Below, piece by piece: positions 21,366 to 33,593 of a stretch of DNA of 64,000 nucleotides. Position 1 is the stretch's first letter. Every line of letters starts with the position of its first letter. The position numbers and the translations under genes are program-made. The stretch is taken from NCBI GenBank assembly GCA_037127315.1, contig JBBBDQ010000346.1, forward strand, positions 6,068,501 through 6,132,500, written 5' to 3'. Source of the DNA: Ascarosepion bandense. Lineage: Eukaryota; Mollusca; Cephalopoda; Sepiida; Sepiidae. The notes under the pieces were generated by a model that worked only from the letters and a program-made list of their open reading frames with translations, searched no databases and had not been told where the DNA came from.

Positions 21366-22100
21366 ATGACGAAGCAACAGTTTATTAGCCGAATTGTTAG
21401 AAGTTTATCGAGAAGAAGAAGCAATTTTAGTTCCGTGAAAGTTGGGTTGAGTGTTAATCCCTGACGAAAATGAAATTCGAGTAGTGAAGTTGTTAAAGAA
21501 GAAGAAGAAGAAGAAGAAGAAGAAGAAGAAGAAGAAGAAGAAATTTGTTCCTCCGTTGAATTTTGATAATCATCGTTCTCGTCGCAGAAGTTTTAACAAT
21601 CGTCGTCGTCATAATTGATTCTGGATCCCAGCAACTAATTGGCTGCAGATATAATATCCGACAAGTAGAGTATATAACATACGCATTAGAAGTGAAAGTC
21701 ATACCTTTATCAAGGGTACCAGAGAGTGAATGCACGGAACTAGATGGGATTTCGAGCTCAGCATGAGATTATTAAATCTATCCCGTAAAAACCTACTTCA
21801 GAGATAACCAATAAACGCAAAGACAAGATAAAGAAGCAACAGTTTATTACCAAAATTGTTAGGAGCATATGGTATCCACGATTTGAAGAGAGAAGCGAAT
21901 TTTTCCCCAATGAAAGTCGGTTTAAGTGTTAATACACGACGAAAATGAAATTCGAGTTGTGAAGTTATTCAAAAAGAAGGAGAACAATCAATTGATTCCT
22001 CCGTTGAAGTTTGATAATTATCGTCGTCGTCCCAGTTTTAATTATCGTCGTCGTCCCAGTTTTAATTATCGTCGTCGTCCCAGTTTTAATTATCGTCGTT
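21366..22100 (+). repeat. diverged tandem duplication with (GAA)n and 24-bp repeats
   Basis: 21366-21615 recurs at about 21833-22090 ('gaagcaacagtttatta', 'cgacgaaaatgaaattcgag', 'attcctccgttgaa'). Copy 1 contains (GAA)n at about 21495-21541. Copy 2 contains a 24-bp unit repeated about three times at 22019-22092. Confidence 0.75.
22019..22092 (+). repeat. 24-bp minisatellite, in-frame 8-residue repeat
   Basis: Unit 'tatcgtcgtcgtcccag' plus 'ttttaat'. In the open frame 21926-22237 it reads NYRRRPSF three times. The period is a multiple of three and units are identical, so it may be recent; whether it is translated is unknown. Confidence 0.8.
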
Positions 22101-22194
22101 GTCATCATTTGTTGCCAGTTGAAGAGGCTGAAGTTTTAATAATCGCCGTTGCAGTCGTCGTTTGTTACAGTCAGCGTTGGTCACTGCATTGTGA

Positions 22195-22336
22195 CAAACG
22201 TTTTGCTTCCTTCCGTGACATGGTATCTTTTCTATAAATACTTTCACTGCTTCTGCTCCAATAAACTTATGCCCTCTATGTATGAATTTACACGAGCTAC
22301 TAGATTAGCACCTCGGTCCCATCCTTTTACAGTGGA
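22195..22336 (+). mobile_element. LINE J, short internal fragment
   Basis: 'ttctataaatactttcactg', 'gaatttacacgagctactag' and 'catccttttacagtg' match the J C-terminal coding part. Both ends are lost. Confidence 0.7.
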
Positions 22337-22383
22337 AGGGAGGGTGCATGATGATAACAACACTCGTAAACAGCATCGGTCTA

Positions 22384-22815
22384 TCTACACTATGTGAAGG
22401 GGTTATTGGAGAAAATACAACGTATCTGCGGTTCATATAACATCAGGAAGATCTTCAGAAGTGGCTCTATACTTTGCAAATACCTCTTCCGAGTCAGAGC
22501 CACAACAGAGGAGGACATGGCTAAAGACCGTGTGTACGCTATTCTATATAGCTCTGGAAAGAAATATAAACAAGCTGTCCACTTAATGTAAGGCTACAAA
22601 AACATCGCAAGGCCGTAACACGAGGGGAGATAGAAAAATCAGGCATAGCTGACCACATATGGAGGGATAAAGTGATCAGGGCCCCCTGTGGGATGAAGTT
22701 GAAATAATAGATAGAAAACGCCATTGGAAACAACATAAAATTCAGGAATCAATGCAAATGCAAGACTACATAAATATCCTAAACCGAACAAGCATAGAAA
22801 TGAATACAATATGGA
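22384..22815 (+). pseudogene. Penelope-like element, GIY-YIG-side C-terminal remnant
   Basis: The frame at 22394-22591 reads 'LLEKIQRICGSYNIRKIFRS', 'GSILCKYLFRVR', 'KDRVYAILYSSGKKYK'. Further on, in another frame, it reads 'LQKHRKAVTRGEIEKSGIAD' and 'HIWRDKV'. This order (linker with '.IF..G..L...L..V', then 'VY.I.CS.CGK.Y.GE', then 'R..EH..A...G...KS..A.H') is that of the C-terminus of Penelope-like retroelements. The GIY-YIG residues themselves are largely lost and the frame is broken. Short 5'-truncated copy. Confidence 0.6.
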
Positions 22816-22987
22816 AACTAGTAATAATGAATGCTTGAGAAGATTATTGACGTCAAAAATACTGCAGTATGAGCTCTGGTAAATAAAACTAGAAAAAATC
22901 ATTAACATCAAAAATTGCAATATGAATTATGGTAAAAAATAGATACTGAAACATTTCGTACATTAGTCCGAGAAAGCCACTTGCTGT

Positions 22988-23244
22988 TGTTTTCAGGGAC
23001 ACATGGCTCAGTGGATATATCCGTTGGTTACTTAACGTGACTTGACCCAAGTAGTTGTGAGTTCAATAAGCTGTGAGTGGTGAACAAATAACTGAGTTAG
23101 ATTAAAGGGAGATAACTCATGGCTATCAGAAGTGTCTTCCCAGAAGAAATGATCTGCTATACCCCAGTGATTGTAATAAAGAGTTCAGAGCAAAATTCCT
23201 GAAGAAGGCAGGATCGTACAACGACCAAAACGTCGAATTGCGTT
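22988..23244 (+). mobile_element. SINE-D copy (tRNA-like)
   Basis: The head 'acatggctcagtggatat' is an A-box-like match and 'gttgtgagttcaat' is B-box-like, about 50 bp apart as in tRNA. The tail contains 'cctgaagaaggcaggatcg' and 'cgaccaaaacgtcg', shared with 30.1 kb. It directly precedes the long J copy. Confidence 0.65.
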
Positions 23245-26009
23245 TCCTTCACAAACATACGAGGTATCCGCACTAACAGCCTAGAATCATTCCTCCAAAT
23301 TAATTCACCCGGTATCTTATCTCTATGTGAGACTAACCTTGACCCTTCTATCCCCTCCTCTGAGTTTTTCGTTCCTGGTTACCTTCCCCTCTTCAGGAAG
23401 GACTCCAATGTCCATATGCATGGGCTTGGTGTTTATGTCAGCGAACACCTCCCTCTAGCCAGAGTTACATCTCTTGAATCCGCGGATCATTCTTTCATGA
23501 GCATCCGTCTCTCACTTCAAAGCTCGATTAGTTATCTCTTCTTCCTCTACGGATTTCCCTCCTCCTCTGACTGTTCGGTACTTGATAACATCACTATCAA
23601 TATCGACAAGGCCGTTTCTTCTCATCCATCTGCCCATATATTTGTGTTTGGTGTCTTTAACGCCCACCACACCAAGTGGCTTGAAAACTCTGTCACCGAC
23701 TTTGCTGAAGTCCGCACCATGAATTTTTCAATAACCCAAGCTCTGACGCAAGTGGTGGACTTCCCCACGCGTTTCCCTATAACGGAAGGGACTCACTAAT
23801 AGACCTCTGCTTCACTTCCATCCCAGACTCTTGCACTACCAGGCAGCCCTGCCCTCTCGGAAACTCTGACCACGCCGTAGTTTCCGTCAACATCTCAATC
23901 CACTCTCACTCTACCAAGAAACCCAGACCAGCAGAATATCCTACTACTACTACCAGAGAGCATACTGGGATTTGTTTTGAGACTTCCTCTGTGACGTCCC
24001 CTGGAACAACGTCTTCGGTTTTCCTGTCGAAGACTGTGCGTCCGAGGTCTCCTCTTGGATTAAGGCTGGCATCGATGCTTTCATCCCTGCCAGGAAATTC
24101 CAGCTTAAATGAAATTCGTCTCCCTGGTTCTTGCCCGCTTGCTCGGCCGCCATTGTCCACCGGAACCATTTCTTCCGGCTCTATCGAAGCTACTCGTCGA
24201 ACCAAAACAGGCGCTTTTTCGCCTCAGCTCGTAATAAGTGTAGAAAAATACTGAAAGAAGCTAAGATGATGTTTGCTGCCAGAATGAAGCAACGCATAAC
24301 ATCCTGTAAAAAGCGTGTTCAACAAGAGTAAGAGTTCAGTACCACAACTAATCAATGAATTTGAGGTTCACAACTCCCCAGCGGACAAGGCTGAATGCTT
24401 TGCTCGTTGATTCGACACGGGACTCAAAAGGAGTACCTACACCCGACTTACTACGTAGAATTAAGGCTCAACTGAATAACGTCCACATTACACCCTCGCT
24501 GGTCTCTAAGCTAATCTCAAAACTTGACCCTCACAAAGCGAGCGGTGCGAACGGAATCCCAATCATAGTCCTGAAGAAAGGTGCCCCAGAACTCTCCTCT
24601 CTCATCTCTAAACTCAGTAACTTCTGCCTGTCTGCTTCCTGCTTTCCTGCCTGTTAGAAGTCCTCCTCTGTAGTTCCTATATATAAGAATACTGGCGAAC
24701 CCTCGCATCCCGCTAATTACCGCCCTATCAGTCTCCTTCCGATCTTTGGCAAAGTTTTCGAAGCAATTATCAACGCCGAGATGATTCAGCATCTCACGGC
24801 CCACAGGCTTCTCTTTGAAAAAACAGTATGTTTACCGCTTCACCAGTTCTACTGCAGATATGCTAACGACCATTACCTCGCACATATACCAGGCTCTCGA
24901 CAAGAATGGCGAAGCCCTAACCGTTGCCTTGGATATCTACAATGCGTTCGACAGAGTCTGGCATGCTGGCCTTTTATGCAAACTGCGGAACTACGGTATA
25001 CCTGGATATTTGTTTGACCTAATTCAGTCATTCCTCTCTAACCGCACATTGAAGGTAGTATTAAACGGATATGCCTCCCAAACGACCATACGAACGCGGG
25101 CGTCCCTCAAGGCTCTATCCTAGGTCCCACGCCCTTTCTGATCTACATTAATGATCTCACCGATGCCATTAGATCCCAAGTAGGCATGTACGCCGATGAA
25201 ACCACAGTTTACTCTCGCCTCGATCTTAAACCCGGTGTGGGCGTCAAAGCGAACCTCGCTGCCGAGCTTGAAAAGGACCTCCAATCCGTAGTGGACTGGG
25301 GTAGGAAATGGCTCATGGTTTCAATTCTTCCAAAACGAAGCTGCTATCAATTAACCACCACAGACAATCGCACCTATCTCCCATTAGCAGGGAACAGGCT
25401 TGCATCCCAGAGAGTAAAACACTACGCCTCCTTAGCCTTACACACTCGGTGGACCTCAAATGGAATGATTATCTCGAATCCATTGCTAAATCCGCTGCAA
25501 TGAAAGTTGGTTCTCTGTGCAGGGCCCTGAAATTTTTCCCGTCTGAATCTATCCTGCACATATATAAATCTATCATCTGCCCGTGTATTGAATACTGCTA
25601 CCACATCTGGTCGGCTGCCCCTGCTATTCTCCTCGGGCTTCTTGACAAAATACAACGGAGAATTTGTAACGTAATCGATACTGACTTGGCAGACCTGCTG
25701 CAACCACTCTCTCACCGGCGTGACGTGGCTTTCCTGTGCCTCTTCTATAAATATTTTCACGGCTTCAGCTCCGATAAACTTAGATCATTGGTGCGGCCTA
25801 CGTACGAATTTACACGAGATACTAAATTAGCAACTAGGTCCGAGCTTTTTACAGTGAAACAGATAAGATGTAACCGTAATTTCTCCTCCAACAGCTTCTT
25901 TTCTCGCGCTTCCGGCCTGTGGAATTCACTTGCTTATGCCTGCTTTCCTGGCAGCTACAATTTCCAGGAATTTAAATGTAAGCTTAATAGACACCTCCTA
26001 TTACACTAA
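23245..26009 (+). pseudogene. J endonuclease/reverse transcriptase, multiply broken
   Basis: Non-LTR ORF2 needed for target-primed reverse transcription. The endonuclease part (23245-23830) shows 'LSLCETNLDPSIPSS' and 'FVFGVFNAHHTKWL', where the usual FGDFNAHH aspartate is valine. The region near 24515 reads 'KLDPHKASGANGIPIIVLKK' (RT motif 1). Motif A is 'ALDIYNAFDRVWHAGLL' (24930-24980). Motif C at 25186 is 'YADE' in place of YADD. The C-terminal domain is open at 25308-26009 (233 residues; 'YKSIICPCIEYCYHIWSAAP', 'SNSFFSRASGLWNSL'). Several frameshifts and a stop at 24655 separate the parts. Not functional. Confidence 0.85.
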
Positions 26010-26193
26010 CTTGCCTCTATTTTCCCAACACTCTCACCATCTACTCAACACTTATTCTCGGTATCCTTACCCGTCTATCAGCCTCCTTCTGACATTTCCT
26101 ATATCTAAACATTCTTTCTCATCACTTTATCCCCTATGTATAACTCTGCGCAATAGTGGCAGTGGAATGCCTTGCACGGGGTGAAACGATTAT
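23245..26193 (+). mobile_element. LINE J, longest copy (Jockey/CR1-like)
   Basis: About 2.95 kb, covering apurinic-like endonuclease, reverse transcriptase, C-terminal domain and 3' UTR. The 3' end 'gcacggggtgaaacgatta' plus an A-rich tail is the same in all J copies. The start lies against SINE-D, so the 5' UTR and any ORF1 are absent. This is the reference for all the other J pieces. Assignment to the Jockey/CR1 assemblage is from protein style. Confidence 0.85.
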
Positions 26194-26195
26194 AT

Positions 26196-28007
26196 AAATA
26201 ACAAAAAACAAAGATTAGGACAATAGTCCGAATAATATAAATAGTTATCAAGTAAGGTAAGTAACAAATTTTCGCTTATATATTAAGGCTCTGCTCGTTC
26301 TTTTCGTCGTACGACAATTTGCTACGACAAAGAGCTACTATGGAAGAGCATATTTTACAGGAGTTATTGGGGTAATGCATTTTTTTCGGGAACATATACA
26401 GGGTTGGAAAAAAAATTATAAATAAAGACAAATAAACAGAAACTGAGTTGAGGAAGAAAATAGTCAAAGAGAGTAGAGCCTTAGCAAGAGATAATTTGTT
26501 GTAAAATACGAAAAAAATTATTGGTCTTTTCCAGCCGTTAGGTTCGATTTCTGCCCCATCCAGTTATAGGCAAGTGAAAGTAATCATTGGAATTGCCTCT
26601 ATCGCCGCTTTGTTAGAAAAATCATAATGAAAATCGCGATAGTTAAATTCTGTGAAGTTTATTAGGGGTTTTATAAGGGACGCGAAAAGAAAAAGCAATA
26701 AAAAAAATGTGACGTCGTTTACCGGGAGTCAATTTGAGATTGACGATGCGTTTAGTGTCAATTACGACAATTAAATTCCACGCGTGTATAGAAAGGACAG
26801 AAGAAAAAAGAAAGTGAACAGTATGAAATTTCTATTCATGTATATTCTTCAAGAATAAAAGTGAAAACGAACTTTTTGAACTTTCTGTTCTGTGTGCTTC
26901 GAAGAGAAAAAGAAAAAGAAACTTTTTGAGCGTTATGGAACATTCCGATGTGTGTTCTTGAAAAAGAAATGAAAAAAAAACACTTTTTTTAAATATTATA
27001 GCGACTTTCTTGTTGTGTGTTCTTAAAAACGAAATTTTAAATTTTACAGACTTTCTTTGAGGTGCTTTAAAATAATAAAGTGAAAAACAAGAAAATAAAC
27101 CGAAAAAGAGTAATAATAATTTTGACAAAAATATAAAAATAAAAATTATAATTTAGGTGCTTTTTACTTTTCTCTTTGCTTTTCTGTATTTTTTTGTTTT
27201 TTTTTTGTTTTGTTTTTTAAGGCTTTTCTTCAGGATATCATAAAGAAGCTGAACGTTGCCACAAAGTTGAAAACAAGCTTGCAAGAGGAAAAATAAAAAA
27301 ATAAAAGGGCAAAGCATAACTGAAGTAAATCAGTCCTTTAAGGGGCAGTATGGGTTGTGTTTGGCGCTTGAATTAATCAATAAATAAATGGAAAAATAAG
27401 AGGAAAAGAAGAAAATGAAAGGAAAAATTTAAAAAGAAGTATGGTAAATGTCTAATTGATAAAGGCGAAGGGTTAGCGTAGTTGCAAAAAGAATGCTTTA
27501 AGGTCAATTATGGAAATAATAAATCCAGGACCTGCAGAAAACTTTGGAATCAAACAGAGGTATGTGGAAGATATATTATTTTATCGTTATAAGTTATGTA
27601 ATCACACGTCTCGGAATGGTAATTATCTAAGTGTGGCTTAGATAATCCCTAGGCGACCTACTCAGTGAAAGTTAAGAAGAAAAGGAAGAAAAAGAAAATA
27701 TGTTTTTTATGTAAATCGTGTTCTGGTCTGGTTCGTTGTTATGCCTGTGTTAGGAGAATAACTAACGTTTTTGCATTACTAAAATTAACAAGCTAGGTAC
27801 ACACACACAATGGAAGGGAAAGCGATTTCATTTTTAATATGATGTTTATTCCTTTTGTTGTTGTATTATAAATGGCTTATTTTTAAAATTATGTCATATT
27901 GTGTAGATTGTTGTGCATTGACGTGGGTATAGAGAAAAGGTTTTGGTGATGGAAAAAGGCACTTAAAATGTTCATGGATGAATACTTTGAAAGACGAGGA
28001 AGGAAGG
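26196..28007. other. AT-rich, one degenerate tandem array, otherwise unrecognised
   Basis: About 26835-27080 is a decayed tandem repeat (period near 65-75 bp) built around 'gtgtgttcttgaaaaagaaa' and 'cactttttttaa'. The rest of this 1.8 kb shows no repeat shared with the window and no coding motif, so it is one of the better candidates for unique host sequence. Confidence 0.45.
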
Positions 28008-28435
28008 AATGTAATAGATTCGTGACTATGATAATCTTAGTAGGTATAGAATCTTGCCATGAAGTGTATTTGCGCTGAGCAAAGCAGATGTTGAATTTTT
28101 GGTATTGTTGAAAATGTCAAATAAGTGCAAAAATGCACGGGTGCATCTAGAATTGTTGTTATGCCTAACGGGATTTGGAAGGATCAGCGTCTATAGGTAA
28201 AATAGCACCGGAAGGAATCTGCCAGTAAAGCGGAAATGACTTCAAGCTGGCAGTTCAGAAGTCAGTGTAATTTTAGTAAAAATCGGGATTTGAATTTCGG
28301 CAGTTGAAGAGGTGGTTGATTTAAGAACATCTCAGAGAAGGAGTCGGTGTATGATCGCGTTTAGCCCGACAGACTTTCCTCCGATGCGTGTGTAATCGCA
28401 ACAGCCAGATCTAAAATCTACTCTGCCCTGTTTGT
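28008..28435 (+). repeat. dispersed repeat M, copy 2
   Basis: Matches 20825-21240 over its length with scattered differences and one extra 20-bp block ('gacttcaagctggcagttca'). Confidence 0.7.
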
Positions 28436-29316
28436 TTGAAATCTTGTCACACTAAATAAGAATCATGTTACCTTTAGATTCGATTTTCTTCCCTGCGGTT
28501 TATCTAGTTATTTTTTTCTACACGAGTTGAGCATCAGTAAAAAAAGTCTATCCATGCATAAACCAGGCTACACGTGAAAAAGTTCTGTCATGTACTCCGT
28601 GGAATATGAAAGATCTTATTTCCAAACTGAATGCATTACATAAACATTTGAAGAAAAGGCGTCCATTATTCGTTAACCTTAAAACCGTTTTGGTTTTACA
28701 GGATAATGTGAGAACATACGTTTCTTAAGTCACTCAGGAAGTGATTGTGGCATTATTGCTTTCACCATCGACACTGCTTCATCTGGCTATCATTTTTAGA
28801 TCAGCGCAACACTTAGATGAAAAACAGTTTATTAGTTATAAATAAGTTATAACTGGTGTTGGATATTTTTTGCATCGAAACCTCAATAATTTTATGCTCA
28901 CAAGCTCAACTCTTGGACAAATAAATGAAGTTATGTTATCGCCCATGGGACAAAATACTTTATTTCAATATATCAGTTAAGTACAAACAAACATTTGGTT
29001 GTATTCCATTTTCACGTCTTCTTACATAATTTGTCTATAGTTCTTAGTTTGTTGCTTGAATAAAAGAGTTTGCTTCCTTTTTATGAATAACACATCACTT
29101 GAGAACTTTTAACATCAGCAACAGCTAAAGTGGATATTCCAGCTAACTCGGAGAGAAAATAATGATATAGTCATGATACTGATGTTCCACATGAGATTAA
29201 ATAGAAACTCCATCAATTTTGGAAAGATCGATGACAGCTACTTGACATGTGAAAATTATTTTCCTGAATAATTATTTTCTGAAAGTGATTTTAATAATTT
29301 CGGCCCACAATAGTAA
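28436..29316. other. nothing recognised
   Basis: No repeat or coding signal seen. Confidence 0.45.
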
Positions 29317-29568
29317 TTTTTTTTTTAATCATCTCACCCCAAGCAAGGCATTCCACTGCCACTATTGCGCATGGGGCTACATAGGGGAAGGTAAAGAGAA
29401 GGAGTGGTTAGACATAGGGAATGTCAGGAGGAAGGTGACAGATGAGTAAGGATACCGAGGATGAGATGGGAAGAGTGTTTGATAGAATGGAAGCAGGTTA
29501 GTGTGTTAGGAGGTGTCTATTGACCTTACATTTAAACTTCTGGAGATTGTAGCCGTCGGGGAAGCAAT
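29317..29568 (-). mobile_element. LINE J, very short 3' copy
   Basis: T-run, then the J 3' UTR, ending just inside the last coding block ('gattgtagccgtcggggaag'). About 250 bp; extreme 5' truncation. Confidence 0.85.
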
Positions 29569-29796
29569 AATGTCAAATGATTATCTATAAGGAAAATACT
29601 AAATGAAGCATTACCATTTTTGGATGACAGATATCCTGCATACGGTCATCCAATCTTCATATTTCTCCTTTATTTATCTACATTTGAAACTACAATCTCG
29701 AAACTCTTAACCTCTGTAACATAATAATAATCTTAAATTTTCATGGAACACATAATGACGTTTCTCTTGAGTATATCCATATATTACATCCGGTAA

Positions 29797-29945
29797 TAAG
29801 GTTCTGATAGGGAAATTGGAGACTTTGATGAGCGTTGGTCCACGTCTTAATTGCTGCTATTCTCAGGTCCAAATTGACCTGTCGTAGTAGCCCCTGTTTG
29901 GGTCTCAGCCAAGGGCAAATAGTGAACCCCCAAAACAAAAATTAC
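29797..29945 (-). repeat. dispersed repeat G, inverted copy
   Basis: 'attggagactttgatgagcg', 'ccacgtcttaattgctgct' and 'ggcaaatagtgaaccccc' are the reverse of the 49.5-49.8 kb copy. Confidence 0.65.
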
Positions 29946-30480
29946 AACACTAGGAAATCGGAAAAATACATTTTTATAATAAAAATACCAGGAACACATT
30001 TTCATAAAACATTACTAATAGAGTTTCATAGTAAATTGACCAACAATACATTTTTATAGCAAAATGAACAACAATACATTTACACTATTTAAATCATTCG
30101 GGTTATTGTCCTCCTTATTGTTACCGCTTGTCTGAAGTTTCGGCTATTGTATGCTCCGGCCTTCTTCAGGTTCTACGAATTTCGAACCGAACCCTTTATC
30201 ACTTGGGTATATCATTCTAATTCCTTGCGTAAAGCCAATTTTGGTAGTCATGAGCAGTCGTAACTACTAAAATAATTATAGAATAATAGACAAATATTGA
30301 AAAATTATATGAATTATAGATAAATATTGAAGAATACATTTTTATAACAAAATTAACAGCAATAGATTTTATGGTAAAATGCACAACAACAAATTACTAA
30401 AAAAGTATAAAACTGTTTTTATAGTAAAATTACCAGCAATACTTTTTAATAGAAAATATGACTAACAACAATTTTTCATT
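29946..30480. repeat. degenerate AT-rich ~30-bp repeats interrupted by SINE-D
   Basis: Variants of 'aacaatacatttttatagca' recur at 29960-30090 and 30330-30470. Between them, 30095-30240 is a minus-strand SINE-D fragment ('gaagtttcggctattg', 'ggccttcttcagg'). Confidence 0.6.
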
Positions 30481-31154
30481 ATCTACAAAATTTATATATA
30501 TCTAAACAAAATGCCTTTACTCTGAAAGTTTAGAATTATGTACAAAATATCTATAGTTAAGGATATAAAATTGCATTCAAAACATGTTACTAAAGCCATA
30601 AAATTGCATACCAATATTTAGATTGTGTTATTAAATAAGAGGTTGATATTAAGCTATACAAAATCAAATAAACCAAACTATTATGACCTCTTTTTCCAGT
30701 GAGTTATTGAGGTGTATTTTCTCGGGTGGATTTATTTATACGTATTTTTTTCAGCTTTCAGTTCTAAACTCTGTTTCATTTAGCATACCAGTACACCATT
30801 TCAGAAGTTCTTTGAGTCTATAGTGTCTGGTTGTGCGTTTTGTCTCTTTTCTCAGTTCATGACTTGATAAATTTACTTATTGTTATTTTAAGAACTAAGT
30901 TCTTGCGTATATTGGGTTTTTGTCTGTATCTTTTCGTTTTTTCTTTAATCAACTCGATTCTTGTATATTTCTTCTTCTTCTGTAGTCATACTTTTTGTTC
31001 TGAAATACATGTCTGCTCCAGTCTGCATCGTAGTTTGTTATTACTTGGCTTGCGTTTTAATAGTCGCTTTTGTCGTCTCGAGATAAGTCTTTCGAAACCT
31101 ATTACCAGAAAATAAAAACACGCAAAACAGCTTTTCATTTATTAAAAAAAAAAA
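30481..31154. other. T-rich, nothing recognised
   Basis: The open frame at 30831-31115 is hydrophobic and F/L-rich with no family match; likely chance. Confidence 0.4.
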
Positions 31155-31862
31155 ATCGGTATTCAATGCTGATGTCGGTTGAAATTATTAAAATCTTTCT
31201 ATTCAAACAATCTTTTACGCAAATAGGTTTCTAAAGTTCATTTATTGTTGCTGGTCTTCCTGGTATTGATGTACCGTATGGATAAACGCCCGGCATGAGA
31301 AATCGGAGAGTCAAGTTCGAATTTGATTCAGGTTCTTTACGTTTATTTATGCTTGGCAAAGGTATTAAACCGTCTCTTCTCCTCTCAGATTGAATAACTG
31401 GACAGACTGGGTTTTAGAGCCTTGATTGGTAACCAGTCTACAGCGGAAACAAGTGGCAACCTACATTTAGAAATTTGTCTGCCTAGTCAGCTACGACTCA
31501 AAAAATCTTTTAGATTTCTAAAAGAAATCAGTATTCAATGCTGATGTCGGTTTAAAATTTTTAAAATCGTTCTATTCAAACAATCTTTTAGGCAAATAGT
31601 TTTCTCAAGTTCATTTACTGTTGCTGGTCTTCCTGGTATTGATGTGCCGAATGGATAAAAGCCCGGCATGAGAGATCGAAGAGTCAGGTTCGAATTTGAT
31701 TCAGGTTCTTTATATTTATTTATGCTTAGCAAAGGTATTAAACCGTCTCTTCTCTTCTCAGATTGAATAACAGGACAGACTGGGTTTTTAGCCTTGATTG
31801 GTAACCAGTCTACAGCGGAAACAAGTGGCAACCTACACTAGTCAGCCCTGACTCGAAAAAGA
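31155..31862 (+). repeat. ~370-bp tandem duplication containing a SINE-A relative
   Basis: Unit 1 (31155-31510) and unit 2 (31527-31862) are offset by 372 bp. Both start 'atc(g/a)gtattcaatgctg' and both contain a diverged SINE-A body ('agttcgaatttgattcagg', 'ggcaaaggtattaaaccgtc', 'cagactgggttt', 'aagtggcaacctac'). The second copy lacks about 25 bp near its end. Confidence 0.85.
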
Positions 31863-32748
31863 CAATATTATACAAGTAAGTATCACACATAACACGTAAC
31901 TATTTGGTTGCGTATTGATTGGAGTTTCCTTCTTTAAATAGATGCACCCAATTTTACGATATCAATAACTCATATTTTGCTATATCACTCATATTGCAAG
32001 GAAACTATTTTTGCATAATAAACGTTAAACCTTCAGCTCTCCATATTCAGTCATCAGAAAAACGATTTTTTCAAATCTGAATGAAAAATTATTGTCGGCA
32101 TCACTTTCAGCTCGAAATTTATTACTCGTGCTATTCTTTCTTTCTTTCGCTGTTTTTATTTCATTTAATTTGATGATCTGTCGTAAACTGACGTAGAATG
32201 ATGTTTCTCGAGTGCTTTCTAATTTCACCTACGTCATATGTTTCTATGCTTAATGTAATATACGCTCCTATTCTGGAAGAAAATCAAGCGTATTCGTACC
32301 AATATCGCTCCCCGAACGCAAGTACTTGTGACAAAGTAATTAATTTGTATCTGTAAGTTAATGGTGGGAAAAACGACAGCACGTACCTAAACGTGAAGAG
32401 AGAAGGAACATGTGATTAATTACTGAATGAAAAATGCAAAAGATGTGTTTCTTTGAAACACATATGGAATAGAAAGAATTAATCGATAACAGACATTAAC
32501 ATTGTGATTAGTGCCACTTTTCTTGTTATTGTCTAAGCTTACTACATTCTGGCACAAGGAGACAAAAATGAAGAATGTCTGATGAATCAAGGAAATTATT
32601 CCGCGGCAAGATATTTACCAGCATTGCGCTATGGATTTTCATTTCTTTCTTCCGTGTCAATTCATGAGTCAGGCTATCATGGTTCTACACGCGTTTCATC
32701 CTTAGTTTCCGATTGAAAACATGATTATGTTTTCATTTACAGAATTTA
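31863..32748. other. nothing recognised
   Basis: No repeat or coding signal seen. Confidence 0.45.
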
Positions 32749-33437
32749 TCTAAACTTGTGTATAAATGGACCTTTGTCTGTGTGTGTGTGTGTGTGTCTG
32801 TGTGTGCGTCCGTTACCAATAGACTTCAAAACGGCTGAACCGATTTTCTTGAAAATTTACACAGTTGTACTATAAGCGTCTGCGAGTGTTCTTAGCTAGG
32901 TTTTGTGCCGAGATACACCCGATAAATACCGAAAATCGATAATCGAAAAAATCGGGTTATTAGAAGGAGTGGTTTGATTTTAATCAAATTTGATACACTC
33001 ATAGACAAAGACATAAGAAACGATATTCAGAAGTTTCAAGGTTGCAGTTCTTACAATAGTGCAGAAAATCGATAATATATATATATAAGGCAAGATGCTT
33101 GTGTGTGTATGTCTATATTTTTTCAGCCCTTTTATTTTAGCTTTTGCTTCGGGTTTGGCTCTAAATAGATATAATTGTAGTTCTTAGTGTCAGCCATGAT
33201 ACCATTTACTCAGAGGACTTATTTAGCCTTCAAAACTTATTTGATATCGATACCAGGAAATCAAAATTTGACTTACATCCATTTATTTTTCTTTCAGTTT
33301 ACGGTTTCGCTTTAACTGGAAGCAATTGTTGCTTTTTAGTCTTTCGTGCCAACGTCTAATTATTGCCTGAGCTCCAGTACCATGGATTAGTTTTAAAGCT
33401 TTCATTACACCCGAGCATTGCCGGGTTATACTGCTAG
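32749..33437 (+). mobile_element. non-autonomous Helitron H1
   Basis: Begins 'tctaaacttgtgtataaatg' after a host A and ends with a GC-rich hairpin region ('cccgagcattgccggg') and 'actgctag' before a host T. TC at the 5' end, CTAG at the 3' end with a subterminal hairpin, A/T insertion and no target duplication are the Helitron rules. The interior has TG-rich sequence, 'cggctgaaccgattttcttg' and an AT microsatellite. No Rep/helicase gene. Confidence 0.8.
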
Positions 33438-33548
33438 TTATTGATATTCACTAAGATGGCTAAGTGAAATTTAAAGCACTCTAAATACACACTTTTTATT
33501 CTAGTAGTAGTTGTAATAATAATAATAATGATAAAATAATAATAATAA

Positions 33549-33593
<45 letters not shown>

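Noticed and set aside
23906..24205. Minus-strand open frames opposite J
   Set aside because: Shadows of the J coding strand.
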